A stretch of 47,060 nucleotides of DNA from Marinilabilia salmonicolor (GCF_003003035.1 NZ_PVTS01000024.1:1-47060); one strand, 5' to 3'; positions 26,391 to 36,179 are shown, counted from the stretch's first letter. Program-made: numbers and translations. Notes: generated by a model from the sequence alone, not told the origin.

Positions 26391-27237
26391 AGGTCAATGT
26401 GTATTCTTCGGGGAATTCAAATCCCGACTTCAATTCACTAAATAATTTTTCAAACATTTCACGGCCTTTCTCTGGATCCAGATTTATCCATCGCTCAGCA
26501 ATGAAAAGCTTCTGAACAAAGGCCAGTACTTTTTCAATGGTAAAATAGTTGAAGAAGGTTTCTTCTTCCACAAAATGCCATTTTTGAATATCCAGCTTTA
26601 ACTCACGATCGGTGATGTTATCCATCTCGAAAATCTGGAGGAGATCCTCAATGTGTTCTACCTCCGATTTCAGGCCGAAATCTCTGGACCGGCTTTTTTT
26701 GAGAGCTTCAGTGACTTCATTGTTTCCAATGAGTGCCTGTTCAAATTGTAGCTCGTGTTTTCGCCCGTTAAGTGCGGTGAGTACGTTGGCGGTATCTTGT
26801 TGATATTTTGTCAGTTGCCGGACGAAAGTGTTGGAGTTTTGGTGTAGATGTTCATAGTATTCGGCACTGAGTTGCCGGGCTGCTTCCACTCTGCTTCCGG
26901 GAGCGTCCTCTCCGTGCATCGTAAGTACAAATTCGTAAAGGTAATGAGGCAGTTCTTCAGTGTCTGCGGATTGTGCCAGCTTTCTGTCTGCCAGTGGTTC
27001 CAGTTCTTCTTTACTGAAATTGCCGCGGGAATCCCACTCTTTATCCTCTTCAAAGAAGAGATTGAGCAGGTTTTCGTGGTCGAAAGGCAGATAGAATAGC
27101 TTTAATAAAGCATAATCTTTGTTGGTTAACTCATCTGCCATCATATCTCTGAAATCGGTGGAGGTAAAAGAGAGTTTCTTTTCCTCCGGAACCAAATCAG
27201 GTAGTCCGGCGACAAGATAGTAGTATCCTTTCGACAT
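26374..27237 (-). CDS. DUF2764 protein of the V-ATPase operon (possible stalk subunit)
   Basis: A 287-residue, mostly helical, acidic cytosolic protein. It starts MSKGYYYLVAGLPDLV and matches the DUF2764 family, which as I recall is found between the E and A genes of V-ATPase operons in Bacteroidetes and some other phyla. It lacks a TM segment, P-loop or signal peptide. The operon has no recognisable subunit C (AC39/d-type, about 320 residues, helical). This gene is the only candidate for that slot by length, fold class and position, but I see no decisive shared motif. It follows atpE by 2 bp and overlaps atpA by 17 bp, so it is made together with the enzyme. Confidence 0.8.
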   Translation of the reverse strand: MSKGYYYLVAGLPDLVPEEKKLSFTSTDFRDMMADELTNKDYALLKLFYLPFDHENLLNLFFEEDKEWDSRGNFSKEELEPLADRKLAQSADTEELPHYLYEFVLTMHGEDAPGSRVEAARQLSAEYYEHLHQNSNTFVRQLTKYQQDTANVLTALNGRKHELQFEQALIGNNEVTEALKKSRSRDFGLKSEVEHIEDLLQIFEMDNITDRELKLDIQKWHFVEEETFFNYFTIEKVLAFVQKLFIAERWINLDPEKGREMFEKLFSELKSGFEFPEEYTLTYGKKR

Positions 27238-27239
27238 AT

Positions 27240-27851
27240 TTATTTCTTTTCAAACAACAATTCAGTGGATTTGGGACGTAGATAGGCTTTAAAGAAGTTG
27301 TTGAAGTCTTCATCGGTAAAGCTTATGACATAGCTTCCATCGGCCGGACCTACCTTAAATCCTGATTTCATGTTTTTAGAAAAGGAAAGTTGGAGACCTT
27401 TGTTTAAATGGTTGGCCAGTTGCTTTTTGAAATGGTCCTCCATCTCTTTGCGCTGACTTTCCGGAAGAATGACTTCGAGATCCATACTCTCTTTCTTGAT
27501 CCATCCGTCAATGGTTTTTTCAATCAGATTTCCCAGGTATTTCTTGTCTGAAAAAAGTTCTTTGGTAGAGGGCTCCACTGCCTCCATGGTAACCAAACCT
27601 GCAATGTCTTGTTTGAGGGCTGCCATCGATTGCTCCAGAGCCATCTTCATCTCCGATTCCACATGCTTTTTTATTTCTTCGGCTTTCTTTTCAGCATCTT
27701 CTATGGTTTGTCCGGCTTTCTTTTTGGCCTCCTTTTCTATTGCAGAAGCCTTCTCACGAGCTTCCTTCAGGATGGCTTCTGCTTCCTCATTGGCTTTCTG
27801 GACCCCTTCGTTGTATATCTTTTCGGTAAGGTCCTGAAGTTTTTTTGTCAT
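27240..27851 (-). CDS. atpE: V-type ATPase subunit E (peripheral stalk)
   Basis: A 203-residue stator subunit. The N-terminal half is one long charged helix rich in Ala, Glu and Lys (EEAEAILKEAREKASAIEKE near 20-40), which would pair with a G/H-type partner. The C-terminal half is the globular domain that grips the head, ending SYVISFTDEDFNNFFKAYLRP. It is the first gene of the operon. No G/H subunit gene accompanies it. The promoter should lie in 27852-27960; TATTTTAG with an upstream TTG at 20 bp spacing is a weak candidate. Confidence 0.88.
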   Translation of the reverse strand: MTKKLQDLTEKIYNEGVQKANEEAEAILKEAREKASAIEKEAKKKAGQTIEDAEKKAEEIKKHVESEMKMALEQSMAALKQDIAGLVTMEAVEPSTKELFSDKKYLGNLIEKTIDGWIKKESMDLEVILPESQRKEMEDHFKKQLANHLNKGLQLSFSKNMKSGFKVGPADGSYVISFTDEDFNNFFKAYLRPKSTELLFEKK

Positions 27852-28119
27852 AGTTTCAATTTTTATGGTGAAGAAACGACTTTTGTTCCAATAGTTTTTG
27901 CGTTTTTTAATTCCTCTAAAATAGGTTTTTTAGAAATATCATACAAGTCCTGACATGGGGGGGTGTTTTGGTTTTTTTCACAGGACAAAACAGTAAGTGT
28001 TTGCAGGATAAGGGTTTGAGCTTAGGGAAGTTTCTGTATATGTAAAAGTAAGCATTTCTGCTGAAATTACTGAGGTGTCAAAAATCGATGCTGAAAGGGT
28101 TGTGGCTGTCGGAAACAAA

Positions 28120-28157
28120 AAAAGCCTTGAGTCGGGGAGGTGACGCAAGGCTTTTTA
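28120..28157 (-). terminator. terminator downstream of the DUF4270 gene
   Basis: AAAAAGCCTTG (28120-28130) pairs with CAAGGCTTTTT (28147-28157), loop of 16, with a T-rich tail on the minus strand. It separates the DUF4270 gene from the V-ATPase operon. The rest of 27852-28209 shows only AT-rich DNA with the operon promoter region. Confidence 0.85.
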
Positions 28158-28209
28158 TATGAATTTAAGAGTTTATGTTTTTACAAAATCTTAACAAACA
28201 TTCAGGGTT

Positions 28210-29670
28210 TTAAAGGGTGTCAATGCTGACTTCCTTAATTCTGATTTTAGGATTGGGATTTTCCGGATCATCAGAGTTCTTTAATAAAACTTTCCAGGGA
28301 TATGATGCCGGATCAGGTGTGGAAAGATAGTAAGGACCTCTTAAGTCTTCTTTTTCCACCATCATTCGGAACGATTCCTGGTACATACGGAAAGTGTATG
28401 TTCCGGTTTCCTCCTCAAAATCTCCACCGGTAAAAGCCGGTGACCATTCACTGGTATCAGAGATATTGTAACTATAGCCTGGTTGTACATATTGATCATC
28501 CTCCTTTTTGTACAACCTCAGGGCTTGAGCTGCCGGAGAGAAAAAGTTCTCATCTTTATAATACTGACTTGTGGTATCTGCTTCAAATATTATGTCCACT
28601 GCACTGATTCCGCTGTATTCATTGTTTTTCTCAGTATCCAGTTTTTCTTTCCAATGACTGAAAAGGTTTACCGGGTCTCCGTCTTCATTGACTACTGTGA
28701 TGTCGTTAAAGTCAATTTCAACCATACTTCCGGCCATTCCCTGTGCAATCAGGTGTTCGGCTTCCTTATCGTTAAATGTTACCGCTTCCTGATTGTTGTG
28801 CGTAAATCGGTTGACCCTGACACACTCCAGGTTAATCGGGAAGGTGTAGGATGTTTGAACAGTGTCCACCACTTCATTGGCATTGTCAGCCGTGTCGATA
28901 ACATAATATGAATAATACATTTTCATATTTGAAAGGTCATCGGTAAGGCTTAATTCAATTAAGGAACCGGGTGATTCCGGGTCGGCCGGTTCGGACTGGA
29001 TAAACAAACTTCCGAAAGTTTCTCTGAAAGCCTTGCGGTCAGTCATTATTGAATCATTGAGCTCAAAGACTTCATTGGCAACTTCGTCATCAAGTCTAAA
29101 CTGCCACACATTGGCATAATCGTTTTGAACCCATGAGGTATCTGCCAGTCCGTCGTTGGCACTCTTCACAATGGTGGCAATCGGTGTTTCATCATAAAGA
29201 CCATCTACCGGCATGTCGGAATAATAGGTTTCCGTCATTGATAATGGTGCGTTAAATCTATGCACACTTATTTCGTGCTTTGCTTCCTTGTACCCGATCC
29301 ACCATTCTTTGTAGTAAGCGAGGTTGAGTACCAGGGAGTCAATGAAGTACTCTCTTATTTCGCTGCTTTTATTTAGTTTGCCAATTCGTTCCCCCAGATT
29401 AATTTCCGTAATGAAGGAAGCTTCCGTAGGGCCGGTGAACGGATCATTGACAGAGCCCAGTATCGAATAGCCGGGATCGCTTGAGATTAGTTTGACCGGA
29501 TCATAATTTTGTCCCATAAGGCGCGAAGTGGCATCGGTTCCGGTGAAGATATCCTCCGTGGGTAAAACATCCAGCCCAAGGGTTCCTGATTCTTCTTTAC
29601 AGGACGAGAAAATAGCAAGTGTTGCCAGAATTATGGGCGTGAATTGCCGGAGACTTCTTTTGTTCAGCAT
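28210..29670 (-). CDS. DUF4270 outer-surface lipoprotein
   Basis: A 486-residue predicted lipoprotein: MLNKRSLRQFTPIILATLAI then FSSC with a lipobox Cys and Lys-Glu-Glu after it. The first acidic stretch after Cys resembles the Bacteroidetes lipoprotein export signal, so it may reach the cell surface. The mature part begins GTLGLDVLPTEDIFTGTDAT, the hallmark of DUF4270 (beta-rich, function unknown). The reading frame opens at 29694 (MTKTDWIF), but the start at 29670 gives a proper signal peptide. It lies 40 bp after the starch-synthase-like gene on the same strand and ends at a strong terminator. Confidence 0.85.
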   Translation of the reverse strand: MLNKRSLRQFTPIILATLAIFSSCKEESGTLGLDVLPTEDIFTGTDATSRLMGQNYDPVKLISSDPGYSILGSVNDPFTGPTEASFITEINLGERIGKLNKSSEIREYFIDSLVLNLAYYKEWWIGYKEAKHEISVHRFNAPLSMTETYYSDMPVDGLYDETPIATIVKSANDGLADTSWVQNDYANVWQFRLDDEVANEVFELNDSIMTDRKAFRETFGSLFIQSEPADPESPGSLIELSLTDDLSNMKMYYSYYVIDTADNANEVVDTVQTSYTFPINLECVRVNRFTHNNQEAVTFNDKEAEHLIAQGMAGSMVEIDFNDITVVNEDGDPVNLFSHWKEKLDTEKNNEYSGISAVDIIFEADTTSQYYKDENFFSPAAQALRLYKKEDDQYVQPGYSYNISDTSEWSPAFTGGDFEEETGTYTFRMYQESFRMMVEKEDLRGPYYLSTPDPASYPWKVLLKNSDDPENPNPKIRIKEVSIDTL

Positions 29671-29710
29671 AAAAATCCAGTCTGTTTTGGTCATTTAAAA
29701 TTATCGAACG

Positions 29711-30511
29711 TTACAATTGGTCATAAAACTCATTGTAGGCATCCATGTATTTGTCCTCGGGCTGATATTCCAGGAATGGTTTGCCCGACTCTTTGATGTA
29801 TTTTTCAATTTCCGGGTTTATCTTTTCCGATCCCTGAATGATGGCATCTGAATTGTCTATTGCCAGTTTTGTAAGGGTAACAAAGTTGGCGGTATCCAGA
29901 ACCTTTACATCATCATCCGTTATACCATCAAGTTTTGCTTTTTCCTTAATTTTTGGATCCAGGTCATTGGTGAAATCATCATCAAAAACGGAATAGACTA
30001 CTTTGGAATTTGCAAAGTAGGGATCGTCATTCATGGTCTTTTTGATGTAAAGTGGTGCCAGTGCAGTAAACCAGCCCTGACAGTGCACGACATCCGGCGC
30101 CCATCTTAATTTCTTGGTGGTTTCCAAAACCCCGCGGGCGAAAAAGATGATGCGCTCATCGTTATCTTCAAATTCCTTGCCATCATCGTCAATGATGGTA
30201 TTTTTTCTCGAGAAATAATCTTCATTGTCGATAAAATACACCTGCATGCGGGCTGCCTGAATAGAGGCTACCTTGATAATGAGCGGGTGATCGGTGTCAT
30301 CGATAATCAGATTCATCCCTGAGAGACGTATCACTTCATGGAGTTGATTGCGTCGCTCATTGATGTTGCCAAAACGTGGCATGAAAGTTCTGATTTGTTT
30401 TCCTCTTTCCTGAATGCCCTGAGGTAGATTCCTGCAAAGTGCCGACATTGTGTTTTCGGGCAGATAAGGGGTTATTTCCTGTGAGATGAATAAGACCTTG
30501 TTATTTTCCAT
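29711..30511 (-). CDS. starch/glycogen synthase N-domain protein, active site lost
   Basis: A 266-residue protein with only the N-terminal Rossmann domain of family 5 glycosyltransferases (FISQEITPYL, MPRFGNINERRNQ, APDVVHCQGWFTALAPLYIK). The ADP-glucose-binding K-x-G-G-L near the N-terminus is replaced by PENTMSALC, and the C-terminal GT-B domain is absent. It therefore cannot be an ordinary glycogen synthase. As I recall, the same short form sits opposite panC in other Bacteroidales, which argues for a conserved non-catalytic role rather than decay. It is probably co-transcribed with the DUF4270 gene. Confidence 0.78.
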   Translation of the reverse strand: MENNKVLFISQEITPYLPENTMSALCRNLPQGIQERGKQIRTFMPRFGNINERRNQLHEVIRLSGMNLIIDDTDHPLIIKVASIQAARMQVYFIDNEDYFSRKNTIIDDDGKEFEDNDERIIFFARGVLETTKKLRWAPDVVHCQGWFTALAPLYIKKTMNDDPYFANSKVVYSVFDDDFTNDLDPKIKEKAKLDGITDDDVKVLDTANFVTLTKLAIDNSDAIIQGSEKINPEIEKYIKESGKPFLEYQPEDKYMDAYNEFYDQL

Positions 30512-30963
30512 TTTTTCAAGGATATATTAAGATAAATATTTTACAAAAGTACAAAAAATATGCTATCCCCCCAAAGTTGTTTGTGGGGGTAGAATCGCTT
30601 TTGCTCTGGTTTTCAGGGAAACACATTTTTGTTGGGCCGGATTGCTGAATGATCTTCTATTATTTTTGAATTGTTTGGTTTAGCTGTGGTTAAGTTGGTC
30701 AGCGTCACCATTTAAGATGAATGCATAGGAGGCTGGAGTGGTTGCTGACAGGCCGGTTTTGAATCTGAGTTTTCGAATAATGTAATTGTTTATCAGGTGG
30801 TTGGATGCCTGAGGATAATATTTGAGGATTTATGCAGTTTAGGTTGGGAATTATTATTTAATTTGCTCCTTTTTTGGGAAAAATCGGAATTAGTATCGAC
30901 CGGGCCGCTTCAGGCAGGCAAGCTTAATAAGAAAGGTATTGCCGGGTTTATATTTTATGTGAT
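30512..30963. other. divergent promoter gap with a C-rich hairpin
   Basis: A 452-bp gap between the starch-synthase-like gene (-) and panC (+). At 30564-30591 TATCCCCCCAAA pairs with TTTGTGGGGGTA around a GTTG loop (one mismatch, one wobble), about 53 bp upstream of the minus-strand start. Otherwise nothing is recognised. TTTATATTTTATG just before panC is a weak -7 box. GCTTAATAAGAAAG at 30924-30937 repeats 14 bases found at 2494-2507. Confidence 0.4.
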
Positions 30964-31818
30964 ATGGAGCTGATAAAAACAAAACAGGAACTGAATATTA
31001 AAATTGCTCAGCTGAGAAAAAAGAATAAAACCATCGGCTTTGTTCCTACTATGGGGGCATTGCATCAGGGGCATTTGTCATTGGTTGAGTCCGCAGGCAA
31101 GCATTGTGATGTGGTGGTGGTAAGTATTTTTGTTAATCCGAACCAATTTAACGACCCAGGCGACCTGGAACGCTATCCGCGTGACCTGGAAAAGGATATG
31201 GGCCTTTTGGAAAATACGGCATGTGAACTTCTGTTTGCCCCGGCTGTTGAAGAAGTGTATCCTGAATCGGATGAAAGGGTTTTTGATTTTGGAGAGCTGG
31301 ACAAAGTAATGGAAGGAGAGCACCGGCCCGGGCATTTTAATGGTGTGGCCCAGGTGGTAAGCCGGCTTTTTGAGATGGTGAAGCCGGATAAAGCGTTTTT
31401 TGGTCAGAAAGACTTTCAGCAACTGGCCATTGTTCGGGAGATGGAGCGTCAGTTGAATTTAGGCATTGAAATTGTAGCTTGTCCTATTGTACGTGAATCT
31501 GACGGACTTGCAATGAGCAGCCGAAATACGCTTTTAACAAAAAAACACAGAAAAAGTGCCCCCTTGATAGCCAAAACTTTAAAGGAATCTTGTAATTTTG
31601 ACCCCTTTAAAGATATTGCTGAAGTAAAAGAATATGTTATCAGGAATATCAATGGGGATGAAAACCTTGAAGTTGAGTATTTTGACATAGTGGACGGCGA
31701 TACCTTAAAGGCGGTTGACAGATGGGCGGATAGCCCTTATATTGTAGGGTGTATTGCGGTTTTTGCAGGGGAAATCAGATTGATTGACAATATAATTTAT
31801 AAGAATCCGGAAGCATGA
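30964..31818 (+). CDS. panC: pantothenate synthetase (pantoate-beta-alanine ligase)
   Basis: This 284-residue enzyme joins pantoate and beta-alanine with ATP to make pantothenate, the coenzyme A precursor. Nucleotidyltransferase motifs: FVPTMGALHQGHLSL (HIGH-type HQGH), VSIFVNPNQF, AEHRPGHFNGVAQVV-like GEHRPGHFNGVAQVV, FFGQKDFQQLAIV and the KMSKS-type MSSRN. Length is standard. Its partner panD follows 197 bp downstream on the same strand, supplying beta-alanine. Confidence 0.97.
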   Translation: MELIKTKQELNIKIAQLRKKNKTIGFVPTMGALHQGHLSLVESAGKHCDVVVVSIFVNPNQFNDPGDLERYPRDLEKDMGLLENTACELLFAPAVEEVYPESDERVFDFGELDKVMEGEHRPGHFNGVAQVVSRLFEMVKPDKAFFGQKDFQQLAIVREMERQLNLGIEIVACPIVRESDGLAMSSRNTLLTKKHRKSAPLIAKTLKESCNFDPFKDIAEVKEYVIRNINGDENLEVEYFDIVDGDTLKAVDRWADSPYIVGCIAVFAGEIRLIDNIIYKNPEA

Positions 31819-32015
31819 AATGGTGCTGTTGTCATCGCTTTCAGAGATCCGGGTCAGGACAGCTAACCGGTTGATCGATTGCTTTTGACAAAGGTTGGAA
31901 GTTTTCCGGTTTGGTGATTGAGAGAGAAATTGGTATTTTTCTGATTAATGGGCTTTGGGAGTTTTTGTTTAAAGAAAGAAGAGACTTCCTGCCCGGTAAA
32001 GTAAATTGAATTCAG

Positions 32016-32366
32016 ATGAACGTTGAGGTTGTAAAATCTAAACTGCACAATGTAACGGTTACCGAAGCCAATCTTAATTATGTTGGTAGTATCACCATCG
32101 ACTCAGAATTGATGGAGGCTGCCAATATTATTGAGAATGAGAAGGTACAGGTGGTTAACAATAACAATGGGGAGCGCCTGGAGACTTATGTCATTAAAGG
32201 TGAACCCGGTTCGGGTGTGATTTGCCTGAATGGAGCAGCAGCCCGGAAAGTGGCTGTTGGTGATATTGTTATTATCATCACTTATGCTTCCATGCCGTTG
32301 GATGAAGCAAAAGCTTACAAGCCGGTGTTTGTTTTTCCGGACACGGCTACCAATAAGCTGATTTGA
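32016..32366 (+). CDS. panD: aspartate 1-decarboxylase
   Basis: A 116-residue pyruvoyl enzyme that decarboxylates aspartate to beta-alanine. The self-cleavage site is Gly24-Ser25 in NYVGSITID; Ser25 becomes the pyruvoyl group. [16 protein letters not shown] and the C-terminal [20 protein letters not shown] are family signatures. It is followed by its own terminator. Its grouping with panC gives the last two steps of pantothenate synthesis; panB is not in the window. Confidence 0.97.
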   Translation: MNVEVVKSKLHNVTVTEANLNYVGSITIDSELMEAANIIENEKVQVVNNNNGERLETYVIKGEPGSGVICLNGAAARKVAVGDIVIIITYASMPLDEAKAYKPVFVFPDTATNKLI

Positions 32367-32392
32367 CAGAGAAATCTTTTATGTAGAATATG

Positions 32393-32414
32393 AAACCCCG
32401 GGAGACCGGGGTTT
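32393..32414 (+). terminator. intrinsic terminator after panD
   Basis: AAACCCCGG (32393-32401) pairs with CCGGGGTTT (32406-32414), loop GAGA, followed by TTT ATT. It lies 26 bp after the panD stop and separates it from radA. Confidence 0.87.
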
Positions 32415-32460
32415 TTTATTGGCTGAAAATTTTTAAGTTTGTTTCAAAATATGAATGATC

Positions 32461-33831
32461 ATGGCCAAGACTAAAACTGTTTTTGTTTGTCAGAATTGTG
32501 GTGCAGAATCGCCCAAATGGGTGGGTAAATGTTATGCCTGTGGCGAATGGAATACCTACGTGGAAGAGATATCCATTACCGGGAAAACCAAAGATAAACG
32601 TTTGTCGCTTTCATTGGGTAATGATAAACAGAAGCCGGTGTCGGTTTCCTCTGTTACGGTGAGTGATATCCCTCGTATTGATACGGGCATTGTGGAGCTC
32701 AACCGGGTGCTGGGGGGTGGCATTGTGCCAGGGTCCCTGGTGCTGCTTGGCGGAGAGCCCGGTATCGGGAAATCCACACTGGTGCTGCAGATGGCCATGA
32801 AACTTTCAAGCCAGAAGATTCTCTATGTTTCGGGAGAAGAAAGCCCCCAGCAAATAAAGCTTCGTGCCGACAGATTAAGTGACCTGAACGGCGATCATTG
32901 CCTTTTGGTCGGAGAGACTTCTCTGGAGCAGATTTTGATGCACATAGAGAATGTAAATCCTGGCTTTGTGGTCATTGATAGTATTCAGACTATGGAACGT
33001 GAGGCAATTGAATCGGCTCCCGGAAGTGTATCCCAGATTAGGGAATGTACTGCCGCCATTCTTAAAGTTGCCAAAGAGAAAAATATCCCTGTTTTGTTGA
33101 TTGGACACATTAATAAAGAGGGGAATCTTGCCGGGCCAAAGGTGCTGGAGCACATTGTGGATGTGGTACTGCAATTTGAGGGCGACCGACAGTATATGTA
33201 CCGGATATTACGCTCTGTGAAGAATCGGTTTGGCTCAACTTCCGAAATAGGGATTTTTGAAATGCAGAGTGACGGACTCAGGGAGGTGAGTAATCCATCG
33301 GAAATGCTTTTGGCCCAACATGAGGAAGATATGAGCGGAATCGCCATTTCGGCGGCCATGGAAGGAATCCGTCCTTTTATGATTGAGGTGCAGGCTCTGG
33401 CAAGTACGGCTGCCTATGGAACACCGCAGCGTTCTTCCACAGGGTTCGATCTCAGACGGTTGAATATGTTGCTTGCCGTTTTAGAAAAGCGTGCCGGATT
33501 TAAACTGGCGGCCAAAGATGTCTTTTTAAATATTGCCGGGGGCCTCAAGGTGAGTGACCCTGCCATTGATCTTGCCGTGGTGACATCTGTGTTATCTTCC
33601 AATACAGATCTGACTGTCCCGCGTGGCGTTTGCCTGACGGGAGAGGTGGGCCTGTCAGGAGAGATAAGGCCTGTAACCCGCATTGAGCAACGGGTGAGTG
33701 AGGCTGAAAAGCTCGGCTTTAAGTCTATTGTGGTGCCCCGGTACAATAGAGGTTTTAATCCGGAAGCTTATGGGATAAAGGTGGTGCAGGCCTCCAAAAT
33801 TGAGGAGGCCTTCAGGTTTCTTTTTGCTTAG
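32461..33831 (+). CDS. radA: DNA repair protein RadA
   Basis: A 456-residue DnaB/RecA-type ATPase that drives branch migration in recombination. N-terminal zinc finger CQNC...CYAC; Walker A GGEPGIGKST near residue 97; Walker B VVIDSIQTM; the RadA signature KNRFGST; and a C-terminal Lon-like domain (MIEVQALAS, LTGEVGLSGEIRPV). I start it at ATG 32461 (MAKTKTVF), the third codon of the open frame from 32455. It ends 4 bp inside the facing PBP gene, so the two convergent genes overlap without a terminator. Confidence 0.96.
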   Translation: MAKTKTVFVCQNCGAESPKWVGKCYACGEWNTYVEEISITGKTKDKRLSLSLGNDKQKPVSVSSVTVSDIPRIDTGIVELNRVLGGGIVPGSLVLLGGEPGIGKSTLVLQMAMKLSSQKILYVSGEESPQQIKLRADRLSDLNGDHCLLVGETSLEQILMHIENVNPGFVVIDSIQTMEREAIESAPGSVSQIRECTAAILKVAKEKNIPVLLIGHINKEGNLAGPKVLEHIVDVVLQFEGDRQYMYRILRSVKNRFGSTSEIGIFEMQSDGLREVSNPSEMLLAQHEEDMSGIAISAAMEGIRPFMIEVQALASTAAYGTPQRSSTGFDLRRLNMLLAVLEKRAGFKLAAKDVFLNIAGGLKVSDPAIDLAVVTSVLSSNTDLTVPRGVCLTGEVGLSGEIRPVTRIEQRVSEAEKLGFKSIVVPRYNRGFNPEAYGIKVVQASKIEEAFRFLFA

Positions 33832-36179
33832 AAAAATTCGTCTTCCGGAACGATTGAGTCTCCACCTTCCAGCGCCTCTTCGTCAGCGGTTATGTTTTCA
33901 TCCGGACAGTCCAGATTTATGTTGAAATTGACCGGTTCTTCAAATTTGTCTTCCTGTGTAATCGGGATTTCTTCGTCTTCGTAAACTTTATTCATGTAAA
34001 GGGCCCATATTGGTAATGCAGTGTTGGCTCCCTGTCCCATACCAATATTGTCGAAGTGAATATCCCGGTCCTCGCCTCCTACCCAAACGCCGGTTACCAG
34101 ATTGGGGGTAACCCCCATGAACCAGCCGTCGGAGTGATTTTGTGTGGTGCCTGTTTTTCCTCCGATCTGGGCATCAAACTGATACCTGAACCGAAGTCTT
34201 CGACCGGTTCCCTGGTTGATAACTCCTTCCAGTAAATTAATCATCAGGTAAGCAGTCTCTTCGCTCAGGACCTCTTCTTTGCGTGGTGAGAAATTGGCCA
34301 CCACATTTCCATACCGGTCTTCTATCCGGGTTACCAACAGGGGTTTTACGTTTACCCCTTTATTGGCGTAGGTACAATATCCCGATACCATTTCATCCAG
34401 ACCGAACTCGGGAACTCCCAACACAATTGATGGTACCGGATCCATGGGGCTTTGGATGCCCAGATCATGAATGATGTTTACCACTGCCTGGGGGTTGAAC
34501 TGTTTCAATATCCAGGCGGTAATGTTGTTGTTTGAGTTGGCCAGTCCCCACTTGAGAGAGACCATCTCTCCGGCACGGCTCGACCCCGAATTTCTGGGGG
34601 TCCAGGTCTGGCCTGTGATGAGGTTAAATGTTTGGGGGATATTGGGGACCATATCGCAGGGGGTTAGTCCTTCCTGCATGGCCAATGTATAGACAAACGG
34701 CTTGATGGTGGAACCCACCTGACGTTTTCCCTGAGACACCATATCATATTTGAAATGCTGATAATTGGGGCCTCCGATGTAGGCTTTTACGTGTCCTGAT
34801 TGGGGATCCATGGAAAGCAGACTGGCTCTGAGAAATGACTTATAATAATGTATGGAGTCCAAAGGAGACATAACAGTATCAATATTGCCCTGCCAGCTGA
34901 AAACCTCCATCTCCACAGGTTCTTCAAAGGCTTGACGGATCGAATCTGTGCTAAAACCTGCATTTTTCAGATTCCGGTAACGATCCGAGTTTCTCATGGC
35001 GCGGTCGATGATGTTCTCGTATTGTTCCTGCGTAATCTTGCTGGTAAAAGGGGCTCTTGACCGGCCTTCTTTTTCTTTAAAAAACAGCGGTTGGATTTCT
35101 TCCCCGATATGCTGTTTTACGGCATTTTCCGCATAAGTCTGAAGGCGGCTGTCGATGGTTGTGTAGATTTTAAGTCCGTCGCTGTAGATGTTGTATTTGG
35201 TTCCATCGGCTTTCAGGTTTTTATTGGTCCATCCGAAAAGAGGGTCTTCCAGCCATGCAATGCTGTCTTCAATGAATTGTTGTTCCTGCCAGGATGCATA
35301 GTTCTCCCGCTCCGGCTTCTCAGCAGATAGCTTTAATCTCAGATGTTCCCTGAAGTAAGGAGCCAGGCCATGAATGTGATCATCACGCTGAAAGCGGATG
35401 TTCAGGGGCAGGGTTTTCAGACTGTCAAATTCCTCGGGGGTGATGTGGCTGGCTTTCTGCATCTGCGAAAGCACAATGTTTCTTCTGTTTTGCGTGATGT
35501 CAGGTCTCCTCAACGGATTATAGAGTGAGGGGTTTTGCAACATCCCAATGAGGGTTGCTGCTTCTTCCACACGAATGGAGTCCATGGGCTTGCTGAAAAA
35601 AGTATGTGCGGCGGATTCAATACCATAGGCTCCGTATATGAACGGAGCTTTGTTGAGGTACATGGTAAGGATTTCCGGCTTGGTATAACTTCGTTCGAGT
35701 TTTACCGCTATAACCCACTCTTTGAGCTTTTGAAGACTTCTTTGCCAAAGATTACTGGCCGGATCGTGAAACAAAAGTTTGGCCAGCTGCTGCGTTATTG
35801 TACTACCTCCTCCGGAGCTTTTCTCTCCCATGAGAATAGTGCGGAATAGTACCCTCGCAAGCCCGCGGGAGTCTATCCCGGAATGTTTGTAAAACCGGAT
35901 GTCCTCAGTTGCAATCAATGCATTTATGACGTTTGGATTCAGATCATTGTAGTTGACATTGGTCCGGTTTTCATGAAAGAATTTTCCCAAAACTTCCTGA
36001 TCTGACGAATAGAGAATGGTAGCCAGGTTGCTTTTGGGGTTTTCCAATTCCTCAAAGCTGGGCATAAACCCGAGTGCCCCTTTGGATATCAAAAAGAAAA
36101 GTAAAACAACAAAAACCACGGCCCCAATGAATAGACCGTACAACCAGCGTAACGTTTTTTTTAACCCACCTTGTGCCAT
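33828..36179 (-). CDS. class A penicillin-binding protein (second copy)
   Basis: A 783-residue bifunctional peptidoglycan synthase. TM about 12-32; glycosyltransferase 51 domain with ATEDIRFYKHSG (Glu92) and GGSTITQQLAKLL; transpeptidase with STIK (Ser490), SNN (549-551) and KTGTT (675-679). All active sites are intact. It is clearly diverged from the one at 5582-7963 rather than a recent copy. The C-terminal tail is acidic (DEEALEGGDSIVPEDEFF), the reverse charge balance of the other PBP's lysine-rich tail. It overlaps the 3' end of radA by 4 bp. Upstream lies repeat B3. Confidence 0.95.
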   Translation of the reverse strand: MAQGGLKKTLRWLYGLFIGAVVFVVLLFFLISKGALGFMPSFEELENPKSNLATILYSSDQEVLGKFFHENRTNVNYNDLNPNVINALIATEDIRFYKHSGIDSRGLARVLFRTILMGEKSSGGGSTITQQLAKLLFHDPASNLWQRSLQKLKEWVIAVKLERSYTKPEILTMYLNKAPFIYGAYGIESAAHTFFSKPMDSIRVEEAATLIGMLQNPSLYNPLRRPDITQNRRNIVLSQMQKASHITPEEFDSLKTLPLNIRFQRDDHIHGLAPYFREHLRLKLSAEKPERENYASWQEQQFIEDSIAWLEDPLFGWTNKNLKADGTKYNIYSDGLKIYTTIDSRLQTYAENAVKQHIGEEIQPLFFKEKEGRSRAPFTSKITQEQYENIIDRAMRNSDRYRNLKNAGFSTDSIRQAFEEPVEMEVFSWQGNIDTVMSPLDSIHYYKSFLRASLLSMDPQSGHVKAYIGGPNYQHFKYDMVSQGKRQVGSTIKPFVYTLAMQEGLTPCDMVPNIPQTFNLITGQTWTPRNSGSSRAGEMVSLKWGLANSNNNITAWILKQFNPQAVVNIIHDLGIQSPMDPVPSIVLGVPEFGLDEMVSGYCTYANKGVNVKPLLVTRIEDRYGNVVANFSPRKEEVLSEETAYLMINLLEGVINQGTGRRLRFRYQFDAQIGGKTGTTQNHSDGWFMGVTPNLVTGVWVGGEDRDIHFDNIGMGQGANTALPIWALYMNKVYEDEEIPITQEDKFEEPVNFNINLDCPDENITADEEALEGGDSIVPEDEFF

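Noticed and set aside
27940-27990. GTCCTG/CAGGAC hairpin upstream of the V-ATPase operon
   Set aside because: A 6-bp stem with a long loop is weak and not supported by any T-tract or repeat.
30924-30937. 14-base match GCTTAATAAGAAAG shared with 2494-2507
   Set aside because: The match is AT-rich, short and lacks a common context; chance cannot be excluded.
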